Source: Bacteroides fragilis (GTDB lineage: Bacteria; Bacteroidota; Bacteroidia; Bacteroidales; Bacteroidaceae). Taken from it: a stretch of 64,000 nucleotides of DNA. The stretch lies in contig NZ_SZUU01000004.1 of NCBI RefSeq assembly GCF_019583405.1, forward strand, positions 186,001-250,000, given 5' to 3'. Of the stretch, positions 42,781 through 51,703 are shown piece by piece. The notes under the pieces were generated by a model. It did not search any database and had not been told where the DNA came from. It worked only from the letters and a program-made list of their open reading frames with translations. The stretch's first letter is position 1; each line of letters starts with the position of its first letter. The position numbers and the translations under genes were made by a program.

Positions 42781-43980
42781 ATGGAGCGAAATCACTATAT
42801 ACACTATACCGCAGCTGATTTGTTGGACGACGGACCTTTTCTGGACTCAATGCAGCATCCTACGGAACAAAGTGAAGATTTTTGGGCGAGATTGGAGAAA
42901 GAAGACGGCGATTTTGCCAAAGAGTTACATATGGCTCGAAGTTTTTTAAAGATTGTAGCCGTAAGTCCTCAAAAGCAGATGACAGACGATGAAGTGGGAA
43001 TACTTTGGGAACGAATCAGCTATCAGGTAGCGGTTGAGAAAAAAGCGAGAAGAGGAAAAAAACGATTAATTTTCCTGCGTGTAGCGAGTATTGCTGCCTG
43101 TATATCAATGTTGGTCTTGAGCAGTTATTTTGTTTTTTCCCTGATTGCTTTTTATGAAGAAAGTTCATTTTACAGTTTGGCCAGTATCTCCCAACCGGAT
43201 CATAGCGATGACATACAGTTAGTCTTGTCGAAAGGGCAGAAGGTGGTTATGGATGGGAAAGAAAGTAAATTACACTATAAGAAGGGTGGTAAAATAGCCA
43301 TCAATTCCGGAACGGCTCAGGCAGATGAAGAAGGGGGCGCAGGTTATAATCAGTTAATAGTTCCTTCCGGAAAACGTTCTTTTATAACATTTTCCGACGG
43401 GACACGAATAGCCGTGAATGCTAATACCCGTGTGGTATATCCGACAGAGTTTGCGGCACATAGGCGGGAGATTTATGTGAATGGAGAAGTCTACCTTCAG
43501 GTATCTCCTGATAAAACCCGGCCTTTCATCGTAAAGACCAATCGGATGGAAGTAGAGGTGCTGGGCACGAAATTTAATGTGAGTGCTTATGATTCTGCAG
43601 AGGAACAATCGGTGGTTTTGGTATCCGGTAAAGTGAAAGTGGATACACATAAGCATCCCGAGAAAGTTCTTAACCCCAATGATATGTTAACTTATGATGA
43701 CCAAGGGAACGAGTTGCGGATAAATACAGTGGATGTGTCTGAATATATCAGTTGGGTAGAAGGCTATTATTGCTTTGAACATGAAAAGATTGAAGTAATC
43801 ATCGAAAAGTTATCTCAATATTATGGAAAACACATCACAGCTGATTCGGGGCTGATCGGGTTAACCTGTAGTGGTAAGCTTGATTTACGGGAAGATTTAT
43901 GGGATGTTTTGGAAATGTTAAGTAAAACCATACCTGCGAAAGTAGAGATCAGAGAGAATCATTTTTTATTAACCAAGTAA
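42781..43980 (+). CDS. FecR-family anti-sigma factor
   Basis: A 399-residue anti-sigma factor, partner of the sigma factor just upstream. The N-terminal 95 residues are cytoplasmic, a membrane segment lies at about 100-125 (VASIAACISMLVLSSYFVFS), and the periplasmic FecR domain includes FSDGTRIAVNANTRVVYP and EVLGTKFNVSAYD. A DUF4974 domain ends the protein. It is about 50 residues longer than the FecR at 21126, mostly in the linker between membrane segment and FecR domain. Confidence 0.94.
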   Translation: MERNHYIHYTAADLLDDGPFLDSMQHPTEQSEDFWARLEKEDGDFAKELHMARSFLKIVAVSPQKQMTDDEVGILWERISYQVAVEKKARRGKKRLIFLRVASIAACISMLVLSSYFVFSLIAFYEESSFYSLASISQPDHSDDIQLVLSKGQKVVMDGKESKLHYKKGGKIAINSGTAQADEEGGAGYNQLIVPSGKRSFITFSDGTRIAVNANTRVVYPTEFAAHRREIYVNGEVYLQVSPDKTRPFIVKTNRMEVEVLGTKFNVSAYDSAEEQSVVLVSGKVKVDTHKHPEKVLNPNDMLTYDDQGNELRINTVDVSEYISWVEGYYCFEHEKIEVIIEKLSQYYGKHITADSGLIGLTCSGKLDLREDLWDVLEMLSKTIPAKVEIRENHFLLTK

Positions 43981-44022
43981 TTTCTAATAGTATGAAACAA
44001 GGACCTTAAATTTTTTAAGAAA

Positions 44023-44054
44023 GGGTTGGATAATACCCTCATATCATCCAACCC
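44023..44054 (+). promoter_or_regulatory. Hairpin in the susC3 leader
   Basis: GGGTTGGAT (44023-44031) pairs perfectly with ATCCAACCC (44046-44054) around 14 bases, between fecR and susC3. No T-run follows. It may limit read-through or hold the 5' leader of a separate susC3 transcript. Confidence 0.4.
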
Positions 44055-44108
44055 CTGATTAGATTAAACTACGTAAAAACAAATTTGTTAATCAAATCGT
44101 ACAAATGT

Positions 44109-47100
44109 ATGAATAATCATGGAATATTTAGTCCCAATAGGACTAAAGTAGGAACTTTATTATCAATAAAAAGTGTTTTTTTATTTTTGTTATTCACTTT
44201 TGCATTCGAAATAGCTTATGCTTCAAGTGTTTACTCGCAAACCAAAGTCTTTACTATGCAATCTGCCGGAAAAACCGTACTACAGGTTTTTAAGGAGATA
44301 GAGAAGAATAGTGAGTTTATCATCTTTTACAGGGATGGTGTTATTGACTTGAACCGGAAAGTCAGTGTAAATGTGGTTAATCAGTCGGTCGAAAAAATAT
44401 TAGAGCAATTATTGGCACATACCGATAATGGATTTACCATTAAAGACCGTCAGATCATTATTTATAAAAAAGAAACTTCCGAATCCGCCTCTGCCCCTCA
44501 GCAGAAGGCTAAAATCAAAGTTACCGGAGTCGTTACCGATGCAAAAGGAGAGTCAGTCATCGGTGCAAACGTAGTGGTAAAAGGAAATCCTGCTATCGGT
44601 GCCATAACCAATATGGAAGGACGTTATGAAGTCATGCTTCCGTCGGATGATGTGATTTTACTGGTCTCATACCTGGGATATAATACCGAAGAAATCAAGG
44701 TGAAAGGACGTCGTAACATCAATGTCGTATTGCACGAAGACTCAAAAGCGCTTGATGAGGTAGTGATAGTCGGTTACGGTAAACAGAAAAAAGAGAGTGT
44801 GGTGGTATCCATGAGTTCGATAAAACCCAAAGACATTGTCGTTCCTTCCCGAAGCCTGAATAACAGCCTTGCCGGTCAGGTGGCAGGTCTGATTGCGGTC
44901 CAGCGTTCCGGAGAGCCCGGTTATGATAATGCCGAATTCTGGATTCGCGGAGTCAGTACTTTTGCCGGAGGAACTTCTCCGCTTGTACTTGTCGATGGAG
45001 TTCCCAGAAATATGAGTGATATTGAACCGGATGAAATAGAAACATTTTCTGTACTGAAAGATGCGGCCGCTACTGCCATTTATGGTGCGGAAGGAGCTAA
45101 CGGTGTAGTACTGGTGACTACTAAGCGCGGACGGGTTGAGAAGGCTAAAATATCTTTTAAGACAGAACATACGATTTCGTCACCTACTCGTCTTCCGGAA
45201 TTTGTTGGTTCTGCCGATTATCTGAGCCTGTATAACGAAGCATTGCGCAATGATGGAGAGGGACCTCAATTTTCTGATGAACTGATAGCTCATTACCGTA
45301 ACAACGATGATCCGGATCTGTACCCTAATACCAATTGGATTGACGAACTTCTTCGTAAGAATACCTTCAGCCACCGTTATACACTCAATGTACGCGGTGG
45401 TACGGAAAAGGCCAAGTATTTCGTATCAGGTGCCTATTACAATGAAAGCGGATTGTTCAAGAACAGACCGAATGGGATTTATGATACCAATATCGGTATT
45501 GACCGGTTTAACTTGCGTTCGAATATTGATATGGCTGTATCTTCTACTACTACAGTAGGAGTGGATCTTGCCATGCAATATCTTATTAACAATTATCCGG
45601 GAACAGGTACCTCCACCATTTTCCGTTCCATGTTGATCACTCCTCCCTATACATTCCCGGCTGTGTACAGTGACGGAACAGTCGCTACTTATGCTCAGGA
45701 AAGAGATGCGAATATGCGTAACCCTTATAACTTATTGATGAACTCCGGTTATGCAAAAGAATACAGAACCGGTATCCAGTCAAAAGTAAATGTCAATCAA
45801 AAACTCGATTTCATTACCAAAGGTTTGTCTGCCAACCTGAATATAAGTTATGACTATGACAGCGAGATGACTATCCGTCGGGAATATAATCCGACACGAT
45901 ATCATGCCACTGGTCGTGATGAATTAGGGCAATTGATTTTCTCTACGGTTGTATCGGGTAATCCGGATATTCAGGATCCCAAAAACAGTGCGACGTCTGC
46001 TGCGAAGAAAATCTATATCGATGCGTCTGTCAACTATAAACGTACGTTTGGAAAGCATGATGTGGGGGCTATGTTACTTTATATGCAGAAAGAGACACAA
46101 CAGCATGATGTTCCTCTCCCTTTCCGTAAGCAAGGGTTTGTGGGTCGTGCTACTTATGGCTATGACGGGCGCTATTTCGTCGAAGGTAACTTTGGTTATA
46201 CCGGTTCCGAAGCATTTGCCGAAGGCAATCGTTTTGGCTTTTTTCCGGCAATTGGTGCCGCTTACTATCTTTCCAACGAATCATTCTATACGGAAGCGGT
46301 AAAAAAGATAGTTAATAAACTAAAGTTGAGAGCATCTGTCGGACGTACGGGTAATGATAAAACAGGGCAGGAACGCTTTTTGTACCGTCCTACTTTCACG
46401 ACCAATGCCGGTGGATTTACACAGGGTATCGGAGATACTGGTGGAACTAACGGGATAGGTAACGGTATTGTTGAGGGACGGTTTGCAGCCCCCTATCTGG
46501 CTTGGGAAATTGAAGATAAGCAGAATTATGGTTTTGATCTTGGATTGTTCGATAACCGTATTGATATTATTTTCGATTATTTCCGTTCCGAACGTAGAGA
46601 TATCTTGCTGCAACGCCGTACTGTCCCCCAGTTGGGCGGACTTCGTCAAGACCCATGGCAGAATTTTGGTAAGGTACGTAATCAGGGCGTGGATATGTCA
46701 ATGAACCTCAATCAGCAGATAGGTAAGCTGAAACTTAGCGCCCGCGGGACATTTACCTTTACGCGCAACAAAATTCTTGAATATGATGAGCTACCGCAGA
46801 AATACGATTATCAAGCAGTTACCGGTACCCGGGTTAGCGAAAATACTCTTTATATAGCCGACCGGCTTTATACCGAGGATGATTTTATAGTCAGTACCAA
46901 TGCCAACGGATTGAAAACCTATAAACTTCGTTCGGAACTTCCGCGTCCTACTTTGGGAGGATTGGTTGGTCCGGGTGATATCAAATACGTCGATGTAAAT
47001 GGTGATGGTGTGATTGACTCTTACGACCAGGTAAGAGGAGTGGGGAACCCGAGTACCCCTGAAATTATTTATGGATTTGGCCTTAATGCGGAGTACAAGG

Positions 47101-47561
47101 GGTTCTATGCAAGTATATTTTTTCAGGGGGCAGGCAATACATCTGTTCTTTTGGGAGGAAGTACTTCAGAAGGATGGTACCCGTTCTCCTGGGGTGTCGA
47201 CCAGTCCAATTACCGTACGTTTGCTTTAGACCGTTGGACCGAGAGCAATCCCAGCCAGGATGTCATTATTCCGCGTTTGCATAGAAACAATGTCAATAAT
47301 GCCAACAACCGGGTGGCAAGCACCTGGTGGCTGTGCGATGGTTCCTTCTTACGACTGAAAAACATAGAGTTCGGTTATCAGCTTCCTAAGAAGTTTATGG
47401 ATAAGATTGGCTTTGAGGCTGCCCGTATTTATATTATGGGATATAATCTTGCTGTGTGGGACAAGATTAAGTATTTCGATCCGGAAGCCGGTAATGCCAA
47501 CGCAGGTTTTAATTATCCTCTGCCACGTACTTTTACACTCGGTTTAGACTTTACATTCTAA
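44109..47561 (+). CDS. SusC3: SusC/RagA receptor with STN signalling domain
   Basis: A 1150-residue TonB-dependent receptor. The ATG at 44109 is preferred to the TTG at 44085. The signal peptide hydrophobic core is at about 22-36 after a long N-terminal stretch. STN domain at about 46-120 (TVLQVFKEIEKNSEFIIFYR), carboxypeptidase-D-like domain at about 125-205, plug from DEVVIVGYGKQKKES, and barrel ending LGLDFTF. It signals through the upstream FecR and imports an unknown glycan with SusD3. Its plug and barrel are close to SusC4, for example both have GLIAVQRSGEPGYDN and FWIRGVS. Confidence 0.94.
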   Translation: MNNHGIFSPNRTKVGTLLSIKSVFLFLLFTFAFEIAYASSVYSQTKVFTMQSAGKTVLQVFKEIEKNSEFIIFYRDGVIDLNRKVSVNVVNQSVEKILEQLLAHTDNGFTIKDRQIIIYKKETSESASAPQQKAKIKVTGVVTDAKGESVIGANVVVKGNPAIGAITNMEGRYEVMLPSDDVILLVSYLGYNTEEIKVKGRRNINVVLHEDSKALDEVVIVGYGKQKKESVVVSMSSIKPKDIVVPSRSLNNSLAGQVAGLIAVQRSGEPGYDNAEFWIRGVSTFAGGTSPLVLVDGVPRNMSDIEPDEIETFSVLKDAAATAIYGAEGANGVVLVTTKRGRVEKAKISFKTEHTISSPTRLPEFVGSADYLSLYNEALRNDGEGPQFSDELIAHYRNNDDPDLYPNTNWIDELLRKNTFSHRYTLNVRGGTEKAKYFVSGAYYNESGLFKNRPNGIYDTNIGIDRFNLRSNIDMAVSSTTTVGVDLAMQYLINNYPGTGTSTIFRSMLITPPYTFPAVYSDGTVATYAQERDANMRNPYNLLMNSGYAKEYRTGIQSKVNVNQKLDFITKGLSANLNISYDYDSEMTIRREYNPTRYHATGRDELGQLIFSTVVSGNPDIQDPKNSATSAAKKIYIDASVNYKRTFGKHDVGAMLLYMQKETQQHDVPLPFRKQGFVGRATYGYDGRYFVEGNFGYTGSEAFAEGNRFGFFPAIGAAYYLSNESFYTEAVKKIVNKLKLRASVGRTGNDKTGQERFLYRPTFTTNAGGFTQGIGDTGGTNGIGNGIVEGRFAAPYLAWEIEDKQNYGFDLGLFDNRIDIIFDYFRSERRDILLQRRTVPQLGGLRQDPWQNFGKVRNQGVDMSMNLNQQIGKLKLSARGTFTFTRNKILEYDELPQKYDYQAVTGTRVSENTLYIADRLYTEDDFIVSTNANGLKTYKLRSELPRPTLGGLVGPGDIKYVDVNGDGVIDSYDQVRGVGNPSTPEIIYGFGLNAEYKGFYASIFFQGAGNTSVLLGGSTSEGWYPFSWGVDQSNYRTFALDRWTESNPSQDVIIPRLHRNNVNNANNRVASTWWLCDGSFLRLKNIEFGYQLPKKFMDKIGFEAARIYIMGYNLAVWDKIKYFDPEAGNANAGFNYPLPRTFTLGLDFTF

Positions 47562-47590
47562 AAAGAAAAAACAGATTAATAAATAGAAAG

Positions 47591-49477
47591 ATGAAAAAGC
47601 AAAATTCTATATATACTTTGCTGATAGCGCTATTGTGCTGTGTTAGTTCCTGCGACTATCTGGGAGTTTCCGAACAACTTGCGGGAGGTTTGCAGAATAC
47701 CGAACAGGTATTTGATAACGTATCGTATACAAAAAGATGGTATGCCAATGTTTTTGCCGGTATCCCCGACTATTCGGGAATAAACAGCTTGAATGTGGGA
47801 GCTTTCAAGAATCCCTGGACAGGTATGTGTGATGAACTGGTCGTAGGATATGGAAACTCTTCCAAGTACAATAATTCGGATAGAAATGCTTCCAATATGG
47901 GATTTCATCGTTATGGCGACTGCTACAAATACATCCGTCAGGCCAATATCTTTTTGCAGAAGGCCCATCCGATCGTGACTACAGGTACTCAGGGTGACCA
48001 GTTGCTGGAAGACGAGCTGACGCAGATGAAGGCCAACGTACGTTTTATGCGGGCATTTTATCATTATTTGTTGTTTGAACAGTACGGTCCGATCATTTTG
48101 GTGAAGGACAAGATATACGATGCAACTGAAGATCAGGACGTACCCCGGAACACGGTGGACGAAGTGGTAGCGTATATTGATTCCGAACTGACAGCAGTTG
48201 CTTCAGAATTGACTCAGGAGCCCATTTTTGAAGATAAGGACCATCGTGCCTGGCCGACCAAAGGAGTTGCTCTGGCCGTTCGTGCCAAGTTGTGGCTGTA
48301 TGCTGCAAGTCCTCTTTTAAACGGAGGATACAGAGAGGCTTTGGCGGTGACAAATCCGGATGGTACCCGCCTGTTTCCCGATTATGATGCCGGTAAGTGG
48401 GAGAAAGCTCTTGCCGCTTGCAAAGACTTTATCGATTATGCCGAGGCCGGAAGATATGAATTGTATAAAGAATATAAAGACGACAACGGTGCTGTCATTG
48501 ATCCGGACAAGTCTGTATATAATCTGTTTCAGAAGTATACACACGAAATTATCTGGGCCACGGCAAATAATGATTGGGGAGGAATGAATGGCGATGCTTT
48601 TGATCGCCGTATCGCTCCGCGCTGTGAAAAAAATGGTTTGGGTTCCACCGGAGTTACGCAGGAATTGGTAGATGCTTTTTATATGAAAGACGGGCTTCCC
48701 ATTTCGGCTACGGCTTATTTGCCGCAATCCACACTTTATCAGGAAGAGGGATACGGAACTTACAAAGATCAGAATGATAACTTCTCCAAGAAGTATACCA
48801 ACGTGTCTGTCAGCAACCGTTACCTCAATCGTGAACCTCGTTTTTATAACACCGTTTTTTTCAATGGACGTCAATGGCCTGTGAGCTGTAATCAAGTGTT
48901 GTTTTACAATGGTGGAAACTCCGGTGTACAAGAAGGACAGGCCACGCTGACCGGTTATATGCTTTTCAAACGTTTCAACCGTTCAGTCAGTTTGACCAAT
49001 CCGGGGGTAGCCTCTCAGTTCCGTCCTTCTATTATATTCCGTTTGGCAGATTTTTATTTGATGTATGCCGAGGCAGCCAATGAAGTCAATCCTAACGATG
49101 TGAGAGTTTTGAAATACCTCAATCTCGTGCGTGAGCGTGCAGGATTGCCCGGTGTAGAGACCTTGAATCCTGCTATTCGTGGTAATCAGGAGTTGCAGCG
49201 GGCTGCTATTCAGCGCGAACGTCAGGTGGAACTGGCTACAGAAGGGCAACGTTATTTTGATGTAAGAAGATGGATGATTGCCGATAAAAACGGAGAAGGT
49301 CGTCAGAACGGTTATGCACATGGAATGAATGTGCGTGGCGAACCGAATGATATTGACGATTTCAATCGTGTAGTGGAAGCAAGTCAGATTGTATTTAACC
49401 GGAAAATGTATTTATATCCGATGCCTGACTCAGAAATGCGGAAGACCAAGAATCTGGTACAGAATCCGGGATGGTGA
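47591..49477 (+). CDS. SusD3: SusD/RagB lipoprotein
   Basis: A 628-residue surface lipoprotein (lipobox VSSC near residue 21) and partner of SusC3. It has the SusD landmarks RFMRAFYHYLLFEQYGPI, DEVVAYIDSEL, FRLADFYLMYAEAANEV and the C-terminal LYPMPDSEMRKTKNLVQNPGW. It is related to SusD4 over its whole length but less alike than the SusD1/SusD2 pair. It lies 30 bp after susC3 and 27 bp before the DUF1735 gene. Confidence 0.93.
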   Translation: MKKQNSIYTLLIALLCCVSSCDYLGVSEQLAGGLQNTEQVFDNVSYTKRWYANVFAGIPDYSGINSLNVGAFKNPWTGMCDELVVGYGNSSKYNNSDRNASNMGFHRYGDCYKYIRQANIFLQKAHPIVTTGTQGDQLLEDELTQMKANVRFMRAFYHYLLFEQYGPIILVKDKIYDATEDQDVPRNTVDEVVAYIDSELTAVASELTQEPIFEDKDHRAWPTKGVALAVRAKLWLYAASPLLNGGYREALAVTNPDGTRLFPDYDAGKWEKALAACKDFIDYAEAGRYELYKEYKDDNGAVIDPDKSVYNLFQKYTHEIIWATANNDWGGMNGDAFDRRIAPRCEKNGLGSTGVTQELVDAFYMKDGLPISATAYLPQSTLYQEEGYGTYKDQNDNFSKKYTNVSVSNRYLNREPRFYNTVFFNGRQWPVSCNQVLFYNGGNSGVQEGQATLTGYMLFKRFNRSVSLTNPGVASQFRPSIIFRLADFYLMYAEAANEVNPNDVRVLKYLNLVRERAGLPGVETLNPAIRGNQELQRAAIQRERQVELATEGQRYFDVRRWMIADKNGEGRQNGYAHGMNVRGEPNDIDDFNRVVEASQIVFNRKMYLYPMPDSEMRKTKNLVQNPGW

Positions 49478-49503
49478 TTTTGAACGAATAAAAAGACTAA
49501 CTT

Positions 49504-50826
49504 ATGAATAGATTTAATTATATAGCACTGTCAGCTTGCGTTGCACTGTCGGTAAGCAGTTGCGATGACAGTTTTGATGTAAGTTCCAAAGCCGATGGAG
49601 TTTTGGCTGTATCTCAGGAAGGATTCAACACATTGCAATCCTATAATGTAGGTGAAAAGTATACGGCAGATTTATGGATACAACAGGGAGGATTGAAATC
49701 AACCGCCAGTGTGGTGAGTTTCTCGGTGGACAAAGCTCTGCTCGATTCGATGAATGCTGCTGATGGAACTTCGTACGAACTTCTGCCCGCCGATTGTTAT
49801 CAACTGACAAAAGGGACAGTCGATATTCCGGCAGACGAAAGACTGCTGAAAGGTGAACTTACTTACGATCCGGCTAAGATACAACAGCTTTCCGGATACG
49901 ATCATTTGAAATATGTGTTGCCTTTGCGTGCCACATCCAACGGGATGCCTTTGGTTCCGGGACGTTCTGCTTTGTTATTGGGATTTAAGGTCTCAGAACC
50001 GATTGTAACCATTATGAATGCCGGAGTCGAAGAAATCAATCTGGCAGACGTAAAAGAGTTACCTGTACAGATCGGCGTTCCGTTTACCAATAAATGGGAA
50101 ATAACCTGCCGTCTGGAAAACCGCCAGTCGGTGATAGATGCTTATAACACAGCCAACGGCACTTATTTCAGTATGCTTCCGTCTGATGCTTATGTAGCAC
50201 CCGAGACCCCGGTTCTTCAGAACGGAGTAAATCAGGTAACAGCAACTTATAAACTGAAGAATGACATCTTGCCGGGAAATTATATGTTACCCGTACAGAT
50301 AGCAGAGGTAACTTCTGACGCCACTATACGGGCGGATAAGGATACTTATGCTGCTTATAGTATCATAAAAGAAGGAGATAAACTTTCTAAAACGGACTGG
50401 AAAATCGTGTCGTTCACTACCGAGGAACCTTCGGGTGAAGGTAGCAATAACGGACATGCCAAACACCTGATCGACGGAAACGCCGAGACCTTCTGGCATT
50501 CTCGCTGGCAAGGAGGTTCCGATCCTCTCCCCTACGAGATAATCATTGATATGAATCACCGCGTTAAGATAGCTCAAGTGGAACTCTTGCCACGTGGGCG
50601 GGGAAGTAATAATCCGATTAAAGTGGTACGTTTTGAAGCCAGTGAGGATGGAAACAACTGGGAGTCGATTGGTCAGTTTGGCTTCACCAATCAGGATGCC
50701 GCATTGAAATATTATGTAAAATCATCAACGGCACGCTATATCAAACTTGTCATTCCTGATGGGGTAGGCAACGGTACGGTGGCTGCTATCCGTGAGCTGG
50801 ACGTAAGAGGTACGGTAATCAGCTGA
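49504..50826 (+). CDS. DUF1735 / F5/8-type-C surface lipoprotein, likely glycan-binding
   Basis: A 440-residue lipoprotein (lipobox VSSC, Cys about 20). Two DUF1735-type (BT_3987-like) Ig-like modules are seen: one with SFSVDKALLDSMNAADGTSY and one with RLENRQSVIDAYNTANGTYF. An F5/8-type-C (discoidin) domain covers about the last 150 residues (LIDGNAETFWHSRWQGG, IDMNHRVKIAQVELLPRG). Proteins of this kind sit beside SusD and bind glycan at the surface. No catalytic signature is seen. It is last in the susC3 operon and is followed by a hairpin. Confidence 0.85.
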   Translation: MNRFNYIALSACVALSVSSCDDSFDVSSKADGVLAVSQEGFNTLQSYNVGEKYTADLWIQQGGLKSTASVVSFSVDKALLDSMNAADGTSYELLPADCYQLTKGTVDIPADERLLKGELTYDPAKIQQLSGYDHLKYVLPLRATSNGMPLVPGRSALLLGFKVSEPIVTIMNAGVEEINLADVKELPVQIGVPFTNKWEITCRLENRQSVIDAYNTANGTYFSMLPSDAYVAPETPVLQNGVNQVTATYKLKNDILPGNYMLPVQIAEVTSDATIRADKDTYAAYSIIKEGDKLSKTDWKIVSFTTEEPSGEGSNNGHAKHLIDGNAETFWHSRWQGGSDPLPYEIIIDMNHRVKIAQVELLPRGRGSNNPIKVVRFEASEDGNNWESIGQFGFTNQDAALKYYVKSSTARYIKLVIPDGVGNGTVAAIRELDVRGTVIS

Positions 50827-50842
50827 TATAAATAAGTAATCA

Positions 50843-50886
50843 TGCGAATCAATAGTTGGGAGAATTCATCCAATTATTGATTCGCA
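50843..50886 (+). terminator. Hairpin after the susC3 operon
   Basis: TGCGAATCAATAGTTGG (50843-50859) pairs with CCAATTATTGATTCGCA (50870-50886) with one mismatch, 10-base loop. No long T-run follows, but position and stem length fit an operon end. Confidence 0.6.
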
Positions 50887-51703
50887 TTCAAGAGAACGAC
50901 AGCCTGATAAGGATAAACAGAATGGGTAAAGATCTTGATATGATGATAATAATATACTGTCGGGCTGTTTTTATGCTACCAAAGATATACCGTCTACGTT
51001 CTTTGGTTTAGTAATTATTTTACAATGATTTTCTATAAAAATGTTATTAATATGCAGTTCTGTTTGGAAATAAATAAATTCAAAAGTACTTGAGAAAAGT
51101 TCCAGTAGAACTTGGAAAGTTTTATGCGCAATACATGCAGATGCTACTTTTTAGATTGTCGAGTTAACTGTTTTAAAAATACGTAATAAATGATCTATTT
51201 TCGTGGCAAATATAGCAATAACTTTAATAAAACTCTTATTTAAGCATGTTTTTTTTAAAATATCGTAATTGTAACTCTGAAATTTCTTTCTTATAAGATG
51301 GTTTTCTATACTATTTAATATCAATTATTTGATTTCTTCTTTCCCGATTGTGCATTTTTTCTTGTGGTATATATTGAAGTATACAGAGGTGGAAAATAAG
51401 TATATCTCTTTCTCGTTTTAAACTACATTTTACAAATACTCCTTTTCGTCTACATCATTTACCTTTAAGTTCAGTTGTCTTTCTTCTTTTTTAAGTTCTA
51501 CTGGAACTCTGATAAAATCAGGCGTTTTGTGCAAATTAAAATCAGCATGGTTCAGTATAGATGATGTGTTAACCATATTTATTACGCCTATGAAAACATA
51601 AGAAAGACCGAATTTCAAACAGGACTATGCATCGATAGATGGATAGTATCACTTTTTCCTGAAAATTAATTTAAAACCTACACAACAAAAAAGATTTAAG
51701 CTT
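50887..51703. other. AT-rich intergenic region before susC4
   Basis: About 820 bp without a convincing gene. A 16-bp inverted repeat, AGTTCCAGTAGAACTT near 51098-51113 and its complement near 51493-51508, brackets about 380 bp. A 62-codon minus-strand ORF at 51430-51618 resembles nothing I know and includes the right repeat arm. A promoter for susC4 must lie here, but I cannot point to one. Confidence 0.4.

Noticed and set aside
51430..51618. A 62-codon minus-strand ORF in the gap before susC4.
   Set aside because: No recognisable family, no clear promoter, AT-rich context, and it contains one arm of an inverted repeat. Listed only as part of the intergenic region.
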